DNA of 39,384 nt from Mariniblastus sp. (GTDB taxonomy: Bacteria > Planctomycetota > Planctomycetia > Pirellulales > Pirellulaceae), in assembly GCA_011523945.1 (NCBI GenBank), contig WTFU01000093.1, positions 1 to 39,384 of the forward strand, in the 5' to 3' direction. Both the position numbers and the translations under genes were made by a program. The notes beneath the pieces were generated by a model that saw only the letters and a list, made by a program, of their open reading frames with translations, searched no databases and was not told where the DNA came from. Below, one piece after another: positions 16,478 through 25,169 of this stretch (the stretch's first letter is position 1; each line of letters starts with the position of its first letter).

Positions 16478-17905
16478 TTAACAATCGAAGTACATGCAAA
16501 ATTCGTAGGGATGGGGGCGAGAGCAAATCGCTTCAATTTCGTTTTCCGTCTTAAATGAAATCCACGTATTGATCACGTCTTTTGTGAACACGTCTCCCCG
16601 CAAAAGGAACTCATGATCCCGTTGCAATGCATGAATGGACTCTTCCAGTGACCTTGGCGTTTTGGCCACATTCTGTGACTCTTCGGGAGGCAAGTCATAG
16701 ATGTCCTTATCCAATGGATTGCCCGGATCAAGTTTGTTCTCAATTCCATCAATCGCGGCCATCGTAATTGCAGCAAACGCGAAATACGGATTACAACCAC
16801 CATCAGGGCATCGAAACTCGATTCGCTTACTCGCGGGATCGTTGCTGTACATCGGAATCCGGCATGCCGCCGAGCGGTTTCGCTGAGAATAGGCGAGATT
16901 GACGGGAGCCTCGTACCCAGGCACCAGTCGCTTGTAGCTATTGGTCGTTGGATTGGTAAACGCTAAAAGTGCAGGAGCATGCTTCAGTATTCCGCCAATT
17001 GCATGCATTCCCATTTGACTTAAACCTGCATAACCATCGCCCCCAAATAGCGGGGCCCCATCTTTCCAAAAAGAAAGGTGGGTATGCATGCCCGAGCCAG
17101 CATCATCAAAAATTGGCTTCGGCATAAACGTTACCGTTTTGTTGTGGCGGAAGGCTACGTTTTTTACGACATACTTGTACATCATCATGCGATCTGCCAT
17201 TTGAACCAATGGGCCGTATTTGAGATCGATTTCTGATTGGCCAGCGGTTCCAACTTCATGGTGCTGACACTCAACCTCAATTCCACAGTCGATCAACGTC
17301 TGCATCATTTCCGTTCGCAGGTCTACCATTTGGTCGACCGGAGGGCAGGGGAGATAGCCTTGCTGATGACGGATTTTGTACCCCAAATTGGGATTCTCTT
17401 CTCGACCGCGATTCCACTGTGCTTCAACACTGTCGAGGTGATAGAACGCCGCATCCGGTCTTTGGTCGAATCGAACGTTATCGAAAATGAAAAACTCGGC
17501 CTCCGGGCCAAAGCAAGCTGTGTCGGCAATCCCCGTACTGCTCAAATAACTAGCCGCTTTCCTCGCAACAAATCGCGGGTCTCGGCTGTAATTCTCATGG
17601 GTGATTGGATCAACCACATCACAAATAAGATTCAATGTAGGTAACGCAGCAAAGGGATCAATAAAATTTGTTTCCGGCCGCGGTATTAATAGCATGTCAC
17701 TTTCGTCAACCTGCTGCCAACCCCGTACACTTGAACCATCAAAGCCAAGTCCATTCTCAAAAATTGACTCCGAGAGCGCACTGACCGGGATTGTCGTATG
17801 CCCCCAATGACCTAAGAAATCAACAAAACGCAAATCAATTGCTTTGACGTTCGCCGATCGACAAAAAGCGATTACTTCTTTAGGAGTCAAAACTTGACCT
17901 TTCAC
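16478..17905 (-). CDS. glnA: glutamine synthetase type I
   Basis: 475 residues, the full GSI length. It makes glutamine from glutamate, ammonia and ATP. N-terminal [20 protein letters not shown] and [12 protein letters not shown], the metal-site [48 protein letters not shown] and the [20 protein letters not shown] block are all present. The adenylylation Tyr is present in the loop [10 protein letters not shown], so GlnE-type control is possible. The start codon is GTG at 17903-17905 with no clear Shine-Dalgarno. The upstream region holds a sigma-54 promoter reading into this gene. It is divergent from the type II enzyme at 18437. Confidence 0.97.
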   Translation of the reverse strand: MKGQVLTPKEVIAFCRSANVKAIDLRFVDFLGHWGHTTIPVSALSESIFENGLGFDGSSVRGWQQVDESDMLLIPRPETNFIDPFAALPTLNLICDVVDPITHENYSRDPRFVARKAASYLSSTGIADTACFGPEAEFFIFDNVRFDQRPDAAFYHLDSVEAQWNRGREENPNLGYKIRHQQGYLPCPPVDQMVDLRTEMMQTLIDCGIEVECQHHEVGTAGQSEIDLKYGPLVQMADRMMMYKYVVKNVAFRHNKTVTFMPKPIFDDAGSGMHTHLSFWKDGAPLFGGDGYAGLSQMGMHAIGGILKHAPALLAFTNPTTNSYKRLVPGYEAPVNLAYSQRNRSAACRIPMYSNDPASKRIEFRCPDGGCNPYFAFAAITMAAIDGIENKLDPGNPLDKDIYDLPPEESQNVAKTPRSLEESIHALQRDHEFLLRGDVFTKDVINTWISFKTENEIEAICSRPHPYEFCMYFDC

Positions 17906-18436
17906 GCATTGAAAAAAGGGATCCCAACCGAGGCGGGAAATAAAATTTCTTTTTTTTTGAGGGGTTGAGACCGAACCTCGAGAGCCGACACCTAAAAAAT
18001 TTAAGCCCTCGTTCTAAAAGCAATCCCTGTGCCACAATTACAAAGATTGCCTCAGTGATCGAGAACCTGCCATAAAACGACCTTTTTGGTTCCCTTGCCT
18101 CCAGAGACGATTTTCCCCTGCACAGATAATGCCCAATCCGTGCCTCGAATTCAAGCAGCGTTTATTTAAATTCTGGAGCGGTTCAGCCCCCAAAGCCAAG
18201 ATCGAGTTGATTTCGCCACTACAAATGCAGATTTTTAATTGTTAAGATCACGCTGAACTGGGCGTTGGTCAGTGCAGAATGCCGGACAACTACGTTTTAG
18301 CGTTCGTTACTCTTTATCCGAGAATGACTGCTCCTCGTCCAGATTACACCTAACAATGATTACTGTTTCTGCATCATGGGAACGATGCCGAGGTGATCCG
18401 ACCAATGAATCAAGAGTTTATGGAGCTAACACCAGA
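17906..18436. other. 531-base divergent region between the two glutamine synthetase genes
   Basis: This region separates glnA (minus) from the type II gene (plus). It holds one strong element, the sigma-54 promoter at 18020-18034 on the minus strand. Between that site and glnA is a G/C-containing imperfect inverted repeat (about 17959-17979) in the predicted leader. No full NtrC-type dyad was recognised upstream; TGCACAGATAATGCCCA (18119-18135) matches one half-site only. For the plus-strand gene no convincing -35/-10 or -24/-12 pair is visible. An open frame upstream of 18437 runs to 18272 but is not family-like. Confidence 0.5.
18020..18034 (-). promoter_or_regulatory. sigma-54 (-24/-12) promoter of glnA
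   Basis: Read on the minus strand the sequence is TGGCAC-AGGGA-TTGC, an exact match to the RpoN core consensus TGGCAC-N5-TTGC, preceded by a G. The -12 GC falls at 18020-18021, so transcription should begin near 18008, giving a leader of about 100 bases before the glnA GTG at 17905. Orientation, spacing and the nitrogen-assimilation target all agree with known sigma-54 control of glnA in other bacteria. An activator of the NtrC type would be needed; none is in this window. Confidence 0.85.
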
Positions 18437-19456
18437 ATGAGCAAATCGAAACTTGAGTACATCTGGCTTGACGGCTACAAGCCCACCCAGAGTCTTCGTA
18501 GCAAAACAAAAATTGTAGCTGATTTCAGCGGCGAATTGGCGGACTGCCCAGAGTGGTGCTTTGACGGCAGTTCGACAGAGCAGGCAGAAGGCGGATCATC
18601 TGATTGTCTTCTCAAGCCAGTTGCTATTTTCCCGGATCCGGAGCGACTCAGCGGCTATCTCGTCATGTGCGAAGTTCTAAATGCAGATGGCACTCCGCAT
18701 GAATCCAATGGTCGAGCAACCATCGAAGACGACGACAACGATTTCTGGTTTGGCTTCGAACAAGAGTATTTCCTATGGGACACCGAGACGAACAGTCCTC
18801 CCGGATTTCCAACGGGCGGTTACCCGGGACCACAAGGACCTTACTACTGCTCGGTCGGCGCAAAGAATGCACACGGTCGTCACATGATCGAAGAGCATCT
18901 CGACGTCTGCCTGGAAGCCGGAATTAACGTTGAGGGAATCAATGCAGAAGTCGCGGCTGGCCAGTGGGAATTTCAGGTTTTCTCCAAAGGAGCGAGACAA
19001 GCTGGTGACCAAATCTGGGTAGCGAGATACCTGCTTGAGCGGATCGGCGAGAAGTATGGACTCGCAATTGAATACCACCCCAAACCATTGGGCGACACCG
19101 ATTGGAATGGTTCCGGCATGCACGCCAACTTCTCGAACTCAACGCTCCGTGAATGTGGTGATCAGTCCGTTTATGAGCAAATCTGTCAAGCATTCGAGCC
19201 ACGTGTCAGTGAACACATTGCAGTTTATGGTGCGGATAACGACCAGCGACTAACTGGTAAACACGAAACTCAATCCATCACTCAGTTCAGCTATGGTGTC
19301 TCCGATCGTGGAGCATCCATTCGCATTCCGGTTGGTACCGTCACCAACGGCTGGAAGGGATGGCTAGAAGATCGCCGCCCTGCCTCCAACGCAGATCCTT
19401 ACAAGGTTGCGGCAGAAATCATCAAGACCGTCAAAGGTGCATTGGTGACTGCTTAG
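18437..19456 (+). CDS. glnII: glutamine synthetase type II (eukaryotic-like)
   Basis: 339 residues. Start ATG at 18437-18439 (MSKSKLEYIWLDGYKPTQSL) agrees with GSII N-termini; a GGAG lies 11 bases upstream. The longer open frame to 18272 has no family match. Signatures in order: WCFDGSSTEQAEGGSSD, FGFEQEYFLWD, GPQGPYYCSVG, EGINAEVAAGQWEFQV, YHPKPLGDTDWNGSGMHANF and the RPASNADPY end block. Same reaction as GSI but a decamer of short subunits without the adenylylation loop, so it would escape GlnE control. Such GSII genes occur in rhizobia, actinomycetes and planctomycetes. A strong intrinsic terminator follows the gene. Confidence 0.95.
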   Translation: MSKSKLEYIWLDGYKPTQSLRSKTKIVADFSGELADCPEWCFDGSSTEQAEGGSSDCLLKPVAIFPDPERLSGYLVMCEVLNADGTPHESNGRATIEDDDNDFWFGFEQEYFLWDTETNSPPGFPTGGYPGPQGPYYCSVGAKNAHGRHMIEEHLDVCLEAGINVEGINAEVAAGQWEFQVFSKGARQAGDQIWVARYLLERIGEKYGLAIEYHPKPLGDTDWNGSGMHANFSNSTLRECGDQSVYEQICQAFEPRVSEHIAVYGADNDQRLTGKHETQSITQFSYGVSDRGASIRIPVGTVTNGWKGWLEDRRPASNADPYKVAAEIIKTVKGALVTA

Positions 19457-19518
19457 TTCGGGACAGTCGTTTGATTCCAAATGTTAAACGTGGAATAACG
19501 ACCCAATCGTATAAAATC

Positions 19519-19550
19519 AGCTGCTGCTCACTTGGGCAGCAGCTTTTTTT
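19519..19550 (+). terminator. intrinsic terminator of the type II glutamine synthetase gene
   Basis: A 9-base perfect stem (AGCTGCTGC at 19519-19527 with GCAGCAGCT at 19536-19544) and an 8-base loop are followed by seven T residues. It lies 63 bases after the GSII stop codon on the same strand and should end its transcript. Confidence 0.9.
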
Positions 19551-19657
19551 ACGGATGAAATTGCTTCAAACATCGCTACCGATGACTTGCGCGGGCGTGA
19601 AAACCAAATTCTGCAGCTGTCCATTGACCCACTGCTGACAAAGGTTCAAATAATGGG

Positions 19658-20851
19658 ATGAACACTCCCAACCCTATTTCCAAGCGAGATCCGGCTAATG
19701 ATCATGACTGGTTTGATTTAGCAACGCATTGGAAATTACGAAGCGATACAATTTATCTAAACCACGGCTCTTTTGGCCTCCAGCCAGACGTTGTTCGGTA
19801 CCATCGACGCACCTGGATCAACAGACTCGATGAACAGCCAATGGATTTCTATCTTCGCCAGATGGAGAGCGCCCTATTCGAGGCGCGAACTTCGATCGCG
19901 AATTTCATAGGGACTGCTCCCGCCAATCTCGTCCTAATCGATAACGCAACGTATGCGATGAACATCGTGGCCAACAGCTTCTCCCTCAACCCCGGCGATG
20001 AAGTTCTTATCAACGATCATGAGTATGGAGCGGTTGAACGGATCTGGCAGCGAACTTGCGATTCTTCAGGAGCAAAATTGATATCGGTACCACTCCCAGA
20101 TTCTTTTGAATCCAAAGAGCAAATTGTGGATTGCCTTACTCAGGCTGTCACAAGTAAAACCCGTCTGCTGGTGGTTAGCCATATAACCTCCGCGACCGCA
20201 TTGATCATGCCAATCAAGGAAATCTGTGACGCGTTTCACGACCAAGGGATCGCCGTCTGCGTCGACGGCCCTCACGCCCCGGCGCAAGTTGATCTGGCGG
20301 TGGAAGATTTGAAATGTGATTTCTATACCGCCAGTTTACATAAATGGCTGTGCGCCCCGCTCGGCAGCGGCTTTCTTTACGTCCACCCCCGCTTTCAAAA
20401 TACTATCCGACCTCCAGTAAAAAGCTGGGGGCGTCTACTGCCTGCAATCCCTGAAACCTGGGACGAAGAATTTACGTGGATCGGCTCACGTGACCCCAGT
20501 CCTTTTCTATCGGTTCCGCAGGCGATCGCATGGATTCAAAAAATTGGCCTAGAAAATTTTCGCGATCGTGCTTGCTGGCTGGCGAGCTACACTGAAGACT
20601 GTTTGCGAGATCTATTCCAAACTCAAACTATCGGGGACCGGTCTGATGGATGGTACGGAGCAATGACGCACGTCCCCCTTCCTCTGGGGGATTGGAGTAG
20701 CCTGCAGAAACAACTTTGGGAACAGATTGGAATCGAAGTTATGATCATCCTTTTTAAAGAACGGTGGTACGTGCGTGCCTCCCACCACCTCTATAATAAT
20801 CAAACCCAAATCAACACTTTCATCAAAGCGATCTCAAGGATGACGACTTAA
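19658..20851 (+). CDS. class V aminotransferase, isopenicillin-N-epimerase-like
   Basis: 397 residues, PLP-dependent fold type I. The Schiff-base lysine is K229 in SLHKWLCAPLGSGFLYV, the PLP-pyridine Asp is D203 in CVDGPHAPAQ, and TIYLNHGSFG (31-40) with NATYAMNIV (96-104) are the substrate and phosphate loops typical of the isopenicillin-N-epimerase/CefD-like branch of class V enzymes. Real substrates in this branch vary (epimerases, cysteine lyases, ergothioneine-type C-S lyases), so no specific reaction is claimed. The ATG at 19658 follows an overlapping ATGGGATG; the earlier ATG reads into a stop after two codons. It stands alone, after the GSII terminator and 210 bases before the sigma-factor gene. 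Confidence 0.88.
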   Translation: MNTPNPISKRDPANDHDWFDLATHWKLRSDTIYLNHGSFGLQPDVVRYHRRTWINRLDEQPMDFYLRQMESALFEARTSIANFIGTAPANLVLIDNATYAMNIVANSFSLNPGDEVLINDHEYGAVERIWQRTCDSSGAKLISVPLPDSFESKEQIVDCLTQAVTSKTRLLVVSHITSATALIMPIKEICDAFHDQGIAVCVDGPHAPAQVDLAVEDLKCDFYTASLHKWLCAPLGSGFLYVHPRFQNTIRPPVKSWGRLLPAIPETWDEEFTWIGSRDPSPFLSVPQAIAWIQKIGLENFRDRACWLASYTEDCLRDLFQTQTIGDRSDGWYGAMTHVPLPLGDWSSLQKQLWEQIGIEVMIILFKERWYVRASHHLYNNQTQINTFIKAISRMTT

Positions 20852-21061
20852 GTGAGTCGACACACATAAAAACATTGAACGGGTCATTTTTCACATAGGA
20901 GAAAAAAACTGCTCCAGCCAACACATGTCCCCTAGAACCCAATGTTTAACTGACCTAATGACCACCGTTTGTCGCTGCAATCGCACCTAGGCATTATTTG
21001 TTTTGAAGATAATCTAATGATTTGATCGAATCGTCTACTTTAGAAGGCTTTTTTGTTCATA

Positions 21062-21706
21062 ATGGTCCGCATGTGGCCAGATAAACCCCAAACCGAACAG
21101 TTAATCGTGCGCGCCAAAGATGGTGACGTTTCCGCGGTCAACGACCTAATGGATCGCCATCGCAATTCGCTTCGGCAATTGATACGAATGCGATTAGATA
21201 ACAAGATTCAAAAACGAATTGATGTCAGTGACGTCGTGCAGGACGTACTCATTGAGGCAAATCGGCGACTTGACCGCTATCTTGCCGACCCTGTTATGCC
21301 CTTTCATCTTTGGCTTCGCCAGATTGCCAAGGATCGTATTATCGATGCTCATCGTCGACATCGGGTTTCTGCCAAACGTTCGGTAGATCGTGAGCAACAA
21401 CTTTGTGCTCCTCGAGGCTACGATAAATCTTCTATTCAATTGGCTTCCATTCTTGGTGACGCACGACTGACTCCCGCTGCAGCAGCCCTTCAGCGAGAGA
21501 TGGCAAAGAAAGTGGAAGCCTCCATTTCACAACTCGACCAAAAGGATTGTGAGATTATTGTGATGCGTCACTACGAACACCTGACCAATCAGGAAATTGG
21601 TCAAATCCTAGACTTATCCGAGCCTGCCGCGAGCATGCGTTACTTACGAGCAATTCGAAGACTAAAGTCGGTTATGCAAGACGGCCAGAACTCGATCGAT
21701 CCCTAG
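21062..21706 (+). CDS. ECF-type sigma factor (planctomycete family)
   Basis: 214 residues from the ATG at 21062. Region 2 includes VSDVVQDVLIEANRRLDRYL and HLWLRQIAKDRIIDAHRRHR (core-binding and -10 recognition). Region 4 is ISQLDQKDCEIIVMRHYEHL and the helix-turn-helix NQEIGQILDLSEPAASMRYL. The insert between regions 2 and 4 is long, as in the planctomycete sigma family. A TTG three codons earlier (21053) has AGAAGG 5 bases upstream, so it is an alternative start; the next in-frame ATG is at 21071. The kinase gene starts 21 bases after the stop, so they form a two-gene operon. Its activity is probably controlled by the kinase or its targets rather than a classic anti-sigma factor, of which none is visible. 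Confidence 0.92.
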   Translation: MVRMWPDKPQTEQLIVRAKDGDVSAVNDLMDRHRNSLRQLIRMRLDNKIQKRIDVSDVVQDVLIEANRRLDRYLADPVMPFHLWLRQIAKDRIIDAHRRHRVSAKRSVDREQQLCAPRGYDKSSIQLASILGDARLTPAAAALQREMAKKVEASISQLDQKDCEIIVMRHYEHLTNQEIGQILDLSEPAASMRYLRAIRRLKSVMQDGQNSIDP

Positions 21707-21727
21707 CCTTATCCAAGCCAGAATTCC

Positions 21728-23389
21728 GTGACTCAGAAGCACCAGGAAAATCAGGAAGACGAAGCCGAGATGAGACTCGCAGTGCTCGTCACTGAATTAG
21801 CGGACCAAGCTAATCAGGGAAAAGAGGTAAGTCTTGAGGAAGCCTGTCTCCAAAATCCAGAGTTCGAGACAGACCTTCGAGAGCTTTGGGGCACGATTAT
21901 CGTGACCGAAGCGGCGGCGAAAGAGAAAAGTCAGTTTTCGTCATCCTCGCGAGAGTTGGCGATCCCGCAACTTGAGCTGCCCTGCGACTTCGGCAACTAT
22001 CGCCTCGAAGAGGAAATTGGCAGAGGTGGTATGGGAATCGTTTATCGCGCATCCCGAATAAGTGATGGCGAACTCGTTGCGATCAAAATGATCCTCAAGG
22101 GTGACTTTGCGAGTGACAGTGATCGCCAGCGATTCGAAGCCGAGGCAGACGCCGCTTCCCGGCTAAACCATCCCAACATCATTCCGATCTATGAAATCGG
22201 TGAACATCAAGGTCGTAGTTTTTTCTGCATGAAACTGATCACGGGGCAATCTCTGTCAGAACGACTATCGCGTGGTCCCCTTCCGCCGCTTCGGGCGGCA
22301 AAGATCATGAATGAAATCAGTGACGCAATTAGCTTCGCTCATCAAAACGGAATATTACACAGGGATCTTAAGCCGTCGAATATTATGCTCGACGACGACT
22401 GGACCGCTTACGTTGCCGACTTTGGATTAGCCAAAGAAGCGGATGGAAGAACCAGCTTGACCCGATCAGGGGCGATCCTGGGAACTCCCTCGTACATGTC
22501 GCCTGAACAGGCAACGGGGCACCGTGGCGAAGTTGGAATTACGAGCGACGTCTATAGTCTGGGAGCCGTGCTGTATCACCTGTTAACTGGACACCCACCC
22601 TTTATGGGCGCAACTCCGGTTGAAACAGTCTTAATGGTTCTCGAACAAGACCCTGTCGCTCCGCGTGTGCTTAATCGACGAGTCGATCGCCGGCTTGAAA
22701 ACATTGCCATGCAATGCCTGCAAAAACCTCAGGATCTCCGATACAGTAGCGCGTCGGATTTACGGAACGACATCCGCGCCTTCTTAAACAACGAGTCCGT
22801 TGCCGCAAGCGAAGGCAAATTTGGCCAAATCATCGGTAACGTCTTTCGCGAGACCCATCACGCGGTAATTCTCGAAAATTGGGGCCTGATCTGGATATGG
22901 CATAGCATGGTTTTGTTTGTTGCCTGCATGGCAACTTACGCCCTCCAACTCTACGGAGTCGACTCTCCGTGGGCCTACGGGGGCATGTGGACTTTTGGCC
23001 TCGGAGCGTGGGCAGTCGTATTCTGGTTCGTTCGACGTCGAATGGGACCGGTCACCTTTGTCGAACGTCAAATCGCCCACGTCTGGGCCGGTGCGATGTG
23101 CTGCGTTGCCTTTATTTTCCCGCTTGAGGTTCATTTCGACCTCGAACGCCTCAGCATGGCACCTTTGTTAGCGGTCTTCGCAGGGATGGTTTTTTTAATT
23201 AAGGCCGGCATCCTTTCTGGATCTTTCTATATCCAGGCGATCACACTATTCATGACTGCAATTATCATGGCTGTCTTCAGTTCCATCGCGATGCCATTGT
23301 TCGCCTTTGTCTCAGCGGGCTGCTTCTTTTTCTCTGGCCTGAAATATTACCGTCGACGAAAAAAGCAGCTCGACAGTCGAATGAGCTGA
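21728..23389 (+). CDS. membrane-anchored Ser/Thr protein kinase paired with ECF sigma factor
   Basis: 553 residues from a GTG start (MTQKHQENQ); the ATG at 21770 is an alternative. The N-terminal 80 residues are acidic and helical, with LACLQNPEF-type sequence common before planctomycete kinases. The kinase domain (about 91-352) has IGRGGMGIVY (97-106), K120 (VAIKM), HRDLKPSN (211-218), canonical DFG (231-233) and GTPSYMSPEQATG (252-264). About five hydrophobic helices follow (390-540), with no extracellular sensor domain of note. It starts 21 bases after the sigma-factor gene and is surely cotranscribed. Planctomycete sigma/kinase pairs of this kind are a known class; the signal is unknown. 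Confidence 0.95.
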   Translation: MTQKHQENQEDEAEMRLAVLVTELADQANQGKEVSLEEACLQNPEFETDLRELWGTIIVTEAAAKEKSQFSSSSRELAIPQLELPCDFGNYRLEEEIGRGGMGIVYRASRISDGELVAIKMILKGDFASDSDRQRFEAEADAASRLNHPNIIPIYEIGEHQGRSFFCMKLITGQSLSERLSRGPLPPLRAAKIMNEISDAISFAHQNGILHRDLKPSNIMLDDDWTAYVADFGLAKEADGRTSLTRSGAILGTPSYMSPEQATGHRGEVGITSDVYSLGAVLYHLLTGHPPFMGATPVETVLMVLEQDPVAPRVLNRRVDRRLENIAMQCLQKPQDLRYSSASDLRNDIRAFLNNESVAASEGKFGQIIGNVFRETHHAVILENWGLIWIWHSMVLFVACMATYALQLYGVDSPWAYGGMWTFGLGAWAVVFWFVRRRMGPVTFVERQIAHVWAGAMCCVAFIFPLEVHFDLERLSMAPLLAVFAGMVFLIKAGILSGSFYIQAITLFMTAIIMAVFSSIAMPLFAFVSAGCFFFSGLKYYRRRKKQLDSRMS

Positions 23390-23913
23390 CCGATCCATTG
23401 CTTTTAAATCGATTCCTCTCGATGCGATTTGTGATTCTCAAAGACCGAATCTCTCCCTCCGTTGAACGAGGCGGGAAGTTGACGCACGAATTATTTTCTG
23501 CTCATGATGTTTTTTTTCAACGCGCGACAGCCCCAGTTTGGTTACGTCTGCAACGCTTGTAACAGATGCTCGGCGCGACCAGCCGCAATTCCGGTTTAAT
23601 CCGTCCCTAACCGGCAGCCTCAGCGAAATAATTCGTTTTTATTTAACCCTTAAAGTTTGACTAAATCTAGTCGTGACTTAGGTTTCTAGTGAGTTGAGAG
23701 AACGAGCAATTTGTTCTGTCGATTCACGCTAAGTCGCTTCGTCGAATTGGCAATCCTGCTCGCTTTTGAAGAAAGCAAATTGATAACGTGGGACAGCTGA
23801 CATCAGCAGGAAAAGTGCTCATCCACTTGGTCAGTCCGGTCCTTTTTTTAATTTAGAACCAAATGGTTCGGATGCCCACACGGGCACGTCAAATCCGTCG
23901 GAGGAAAGACAAG
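23390..23913. other. 524-base upstream region of the Tad locus
   Basis: Between the sigma-linked kinase and flp. It should contain the flp promoter, but no clear -35/-10 pair or sigma-54 site was found. An imperfect palindrome GACTA-AATC-TAGTC (23659-23672) is a possible operator. The strong ribosome site of flp (GGAGGAAAG, 23900-23908) is at the right end. A 46-codon open frame at 23422-23562 has no supporting signal and is not called. No hairpin with a T run follows the kinase gene. Confidence 0.4.
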
Positions 23914-24102
23914 ATGAAGAAGTTTATTAACAAAATCGAAAAGTTCATGAAGTCGGAAGATGGCCCAACAGCAGTTGAGTACGCCATCATGCTTGCTTTG
24001 ATCGTTATTGTTTGCCTAACAGCTATCCAGGCTGTTGGTACAGCTGCAAACACAGCGTTCCAAAACATTGGTTCACAGATCAGCGGTTTGCCGTCGAACT
24101 AG
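23914..24102 (+). CDS. flp: Flp-type major pilin of the Tad pilus
   Basis: 62-residue prepilin. A short basic leader (MKKFINKIEKFMKSEDG) ends at Gly17, followed by PTAVEY, the G/XXXXEY cleavage motif cut by a TadV/CpaA peptidase, giving a mature pilin of 45 residues with Glu5. The hydrophobic stretch AIMLALIVIVCLTAIQAVG is the assembly helix. Pilins of this family polymerise into bundle-forming fibres for surface attachment. The ATG at 23914 is preceded by GGAGGAAAG 5 bases away, one of the strongest ribosome sites in the window, and an intrinsic terminator follows, both fitting high expression of a major subunit. The open frame extends to 23863 but the leader would then be too long. Confidence 0.95.
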   Translation: MKKFINKIEKFMKSEDGPTAVEYAIMLALIVIVCLTAIQAVGTAANTAFQNIGSQISGLPSN

Positions 24103-24140
24103 TTTGGGGTCTGCCATCAGGTAGACTTTGCTAAATCATT

Positions 24141-24173
24141 AGCCCCTCAGCTCTTCGAGCTCAGGGGCTTTTT
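24141..24173 (+). terminator. intrinsic terminator directly after flp
   Basis: Stem AGCCCCTCAGCTC (24141-24153) with GAGCTCAGGGGCT (24157-24169), 12 of 13 pairs, 3-base loop, then a run of five T residues. It lies 38 bases after the flp stop. It should end most flp transcripts and keep pilin mRNA more abundant than the downstream assembly genes. Confidence 0.9.
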
Positions 24174-24256
24174 CCACGTTAAAACCGCATCAAGGACAAG
24201 GTAACAGCTTACGAACGGAATTCATCCAAGACCTCTATTTGGATCGAGAAAATCAA

Positions 24257-24367
24257 ATGGAATGGTTGGTTACAATTGGAACGTTTGAGCAAGCCGTCGA
24301 GCTTGTCTGCTACTTTTGCACTTTGATCGCAGTTTTCCTGAGCTATTTGTTCACGCTCAGATTTTAA
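24257..24367 (+). CDS. candidate 36-residue single-pass membrane peptide in the Tad locus
   Basis: An ATG at 24257 opens 36 codons ending in TAA. The product reads MEWLVTIGTFEQAVELVCYF then CTLIAVFLSYLFTLRF: a short amphipathic start followed by a hydrophobic helix of about 20 residues and a basic end. It lies between the flp terminator and cpaA on the same strand. The upstream sequence has only a weak GAG at a poor distance, so translation is unproven. It is too short for a prepilin with the G/XXXXEY motif, and no such motif is present. It could be a small Tad accessory peptide or a chance hydrophobic frame. Confidence 0.4.
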   Translation: MEWLVTIGTFEQAVELVCYFCTLIAVFLSYLFTLRF

Positions 24368-24395
24368 GCGGAACGACCACGCGATCGCCGACCGA

Positions 24396-24412
24396 TCGGT
24401 TTTGGAAACCGA
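24396..24412 (+). repeat. stem-loop upstream of cpaA
   Basis: TCGGTTT-TGG-AAACCGA forms a perfect 7-base stem with a 3-base loop, 79 bases before the cpaA start and 29 after the micro-ORF stop. No T run follows, so it is not a terminator; it may mark an mRNA processing or stability element. Confidence 0.35.
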
Positions 24413-24490
24413 GACCGTCAATCATGAGAAAAAATGAGTTTTTCTCTCGCGAACCAACACAACACAACACAGAGTGCAGGAGTTTTTGTT

Positions 24491-25066
24491 ATGGAAGAGA
24501 TTCTAGTTACCATGGCCGATAACTGGGTTTATTGGGCCGTCAGTATTTTTGCAATAATTGCCGCTTACATCGATGGCAAGGAACTTCGAGTTCCCAACAA
24601 AATTACGTTTCCAATGATTATCAGCGGTTGGATTTACAGTGCCATTTTTTATGGAATGGACGGGCAGGGCTGGTACATCGGACTGATGTGGAGCTTCGCT
24701 GGAACCGCCGTTGGAATCGCAACCCTGCTTCCCGCTTATGCCGTCGGCGGAATGGGCGCGGGCGATGTCAAAATGATGGCTGCCATCGGAGCCTGGGTTC
24801 ACTGCACGATTACTTTTTACGCCTTTTGCGTTTCTGCCATTGTTGGTGCGATACTGGCCGTGATCATGGTGATCGCAGCAGGGGAAGGAAGAAAGCACTT
24901 CAACCAGTTCTTCTTCATTCTCAATGAAATCACCACGATTCGAAACCCCGAAGCCCTAGCCGAAATTGCAACCGAAAGAAAAAGCTCCATGCGTTTGCTG
25001 CCCTACGGAATTCCGTTAGCGATCGGAACAGTCCTGTACTTCGCTTGGATGGGATACCTCATCTAA
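24491..25066 (+). CDS. cpaA: Tad prepilin peptidase, A24 family
   Basis: 191 residues with about five membrane helices. It carries the two catalytic aspartates of aspartic prepilin peptidases: Asp28 in AAYIDGKELRVPN and Asp92 in the GxGD motif GGMGAGDVKMMAAIG. It lacks the N-terminal zinc/methylase domain of PilD, as expected for TadV/CpaA. It should cut the Flp leader after Gly17 at the inner face of the membrane. The longer frame to 24434 is not used because CAGGAG lies 9 bases before the ATG at 24491. A weak terminator and two hairpins follow before cpaB. Confidence 0.93.
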   Translation: MEEILVTMADNWVYWAVSIFAIIAAYIDGKELRVPNKITFPMIISGWIYSAIFYGMDGQGWYIGLMWSFAGTAVGIATLLPAYAVGGMGAGDVKMMAAIGAWVHCTITFYAFCVSAIVGAILAVIMVIAAGEGRKHFNQFFFILNEITTIRNPEALAEIATERKSSMRLLPYGIPLAIGTVLYFAWMGYLI

Positions 25067-25091
25067 AGACCTACGCATTGTTCCGATTCTT

Positions 25092-25129
25092 CCGGATTTA
25101 ATCCCATTTAGACCTGTCCGGCTTTTTTT
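25092..25129 (+). terminator. weak intrinsic terminator after cpaA
   Basis: A 5-base stem (CCGGA at 25092-25096 with TCCGG at 25117-25121), a 20-base loop, and seven T residues at 25123-25129. The stem is short, so termination is probably partial. Confidence 0.45.
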
Positions 25130-25169
25130 GGACTGAGAACCTAAGAGAACCGAATTATTCCGAAAAGGG

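Noticed and set aside
16457..16479. A/T-rich hairpin at the glnA stop codon, considered as a terminator
   Set aside because: The 8-base stem is weak, overlaps the stop codon and is not followed by a T run.
18119..18135. NtrC-type enhancer upstream of the sigma-54 promoter
   Set aside because: Only one half-site matches; the other half has 3 of 5 bases.
23422..23562. 46-codon open frame upstream of flp
   Set aside because: No ribosome site, no hydrophobic or family-like features, and residue make-up like random sequence.
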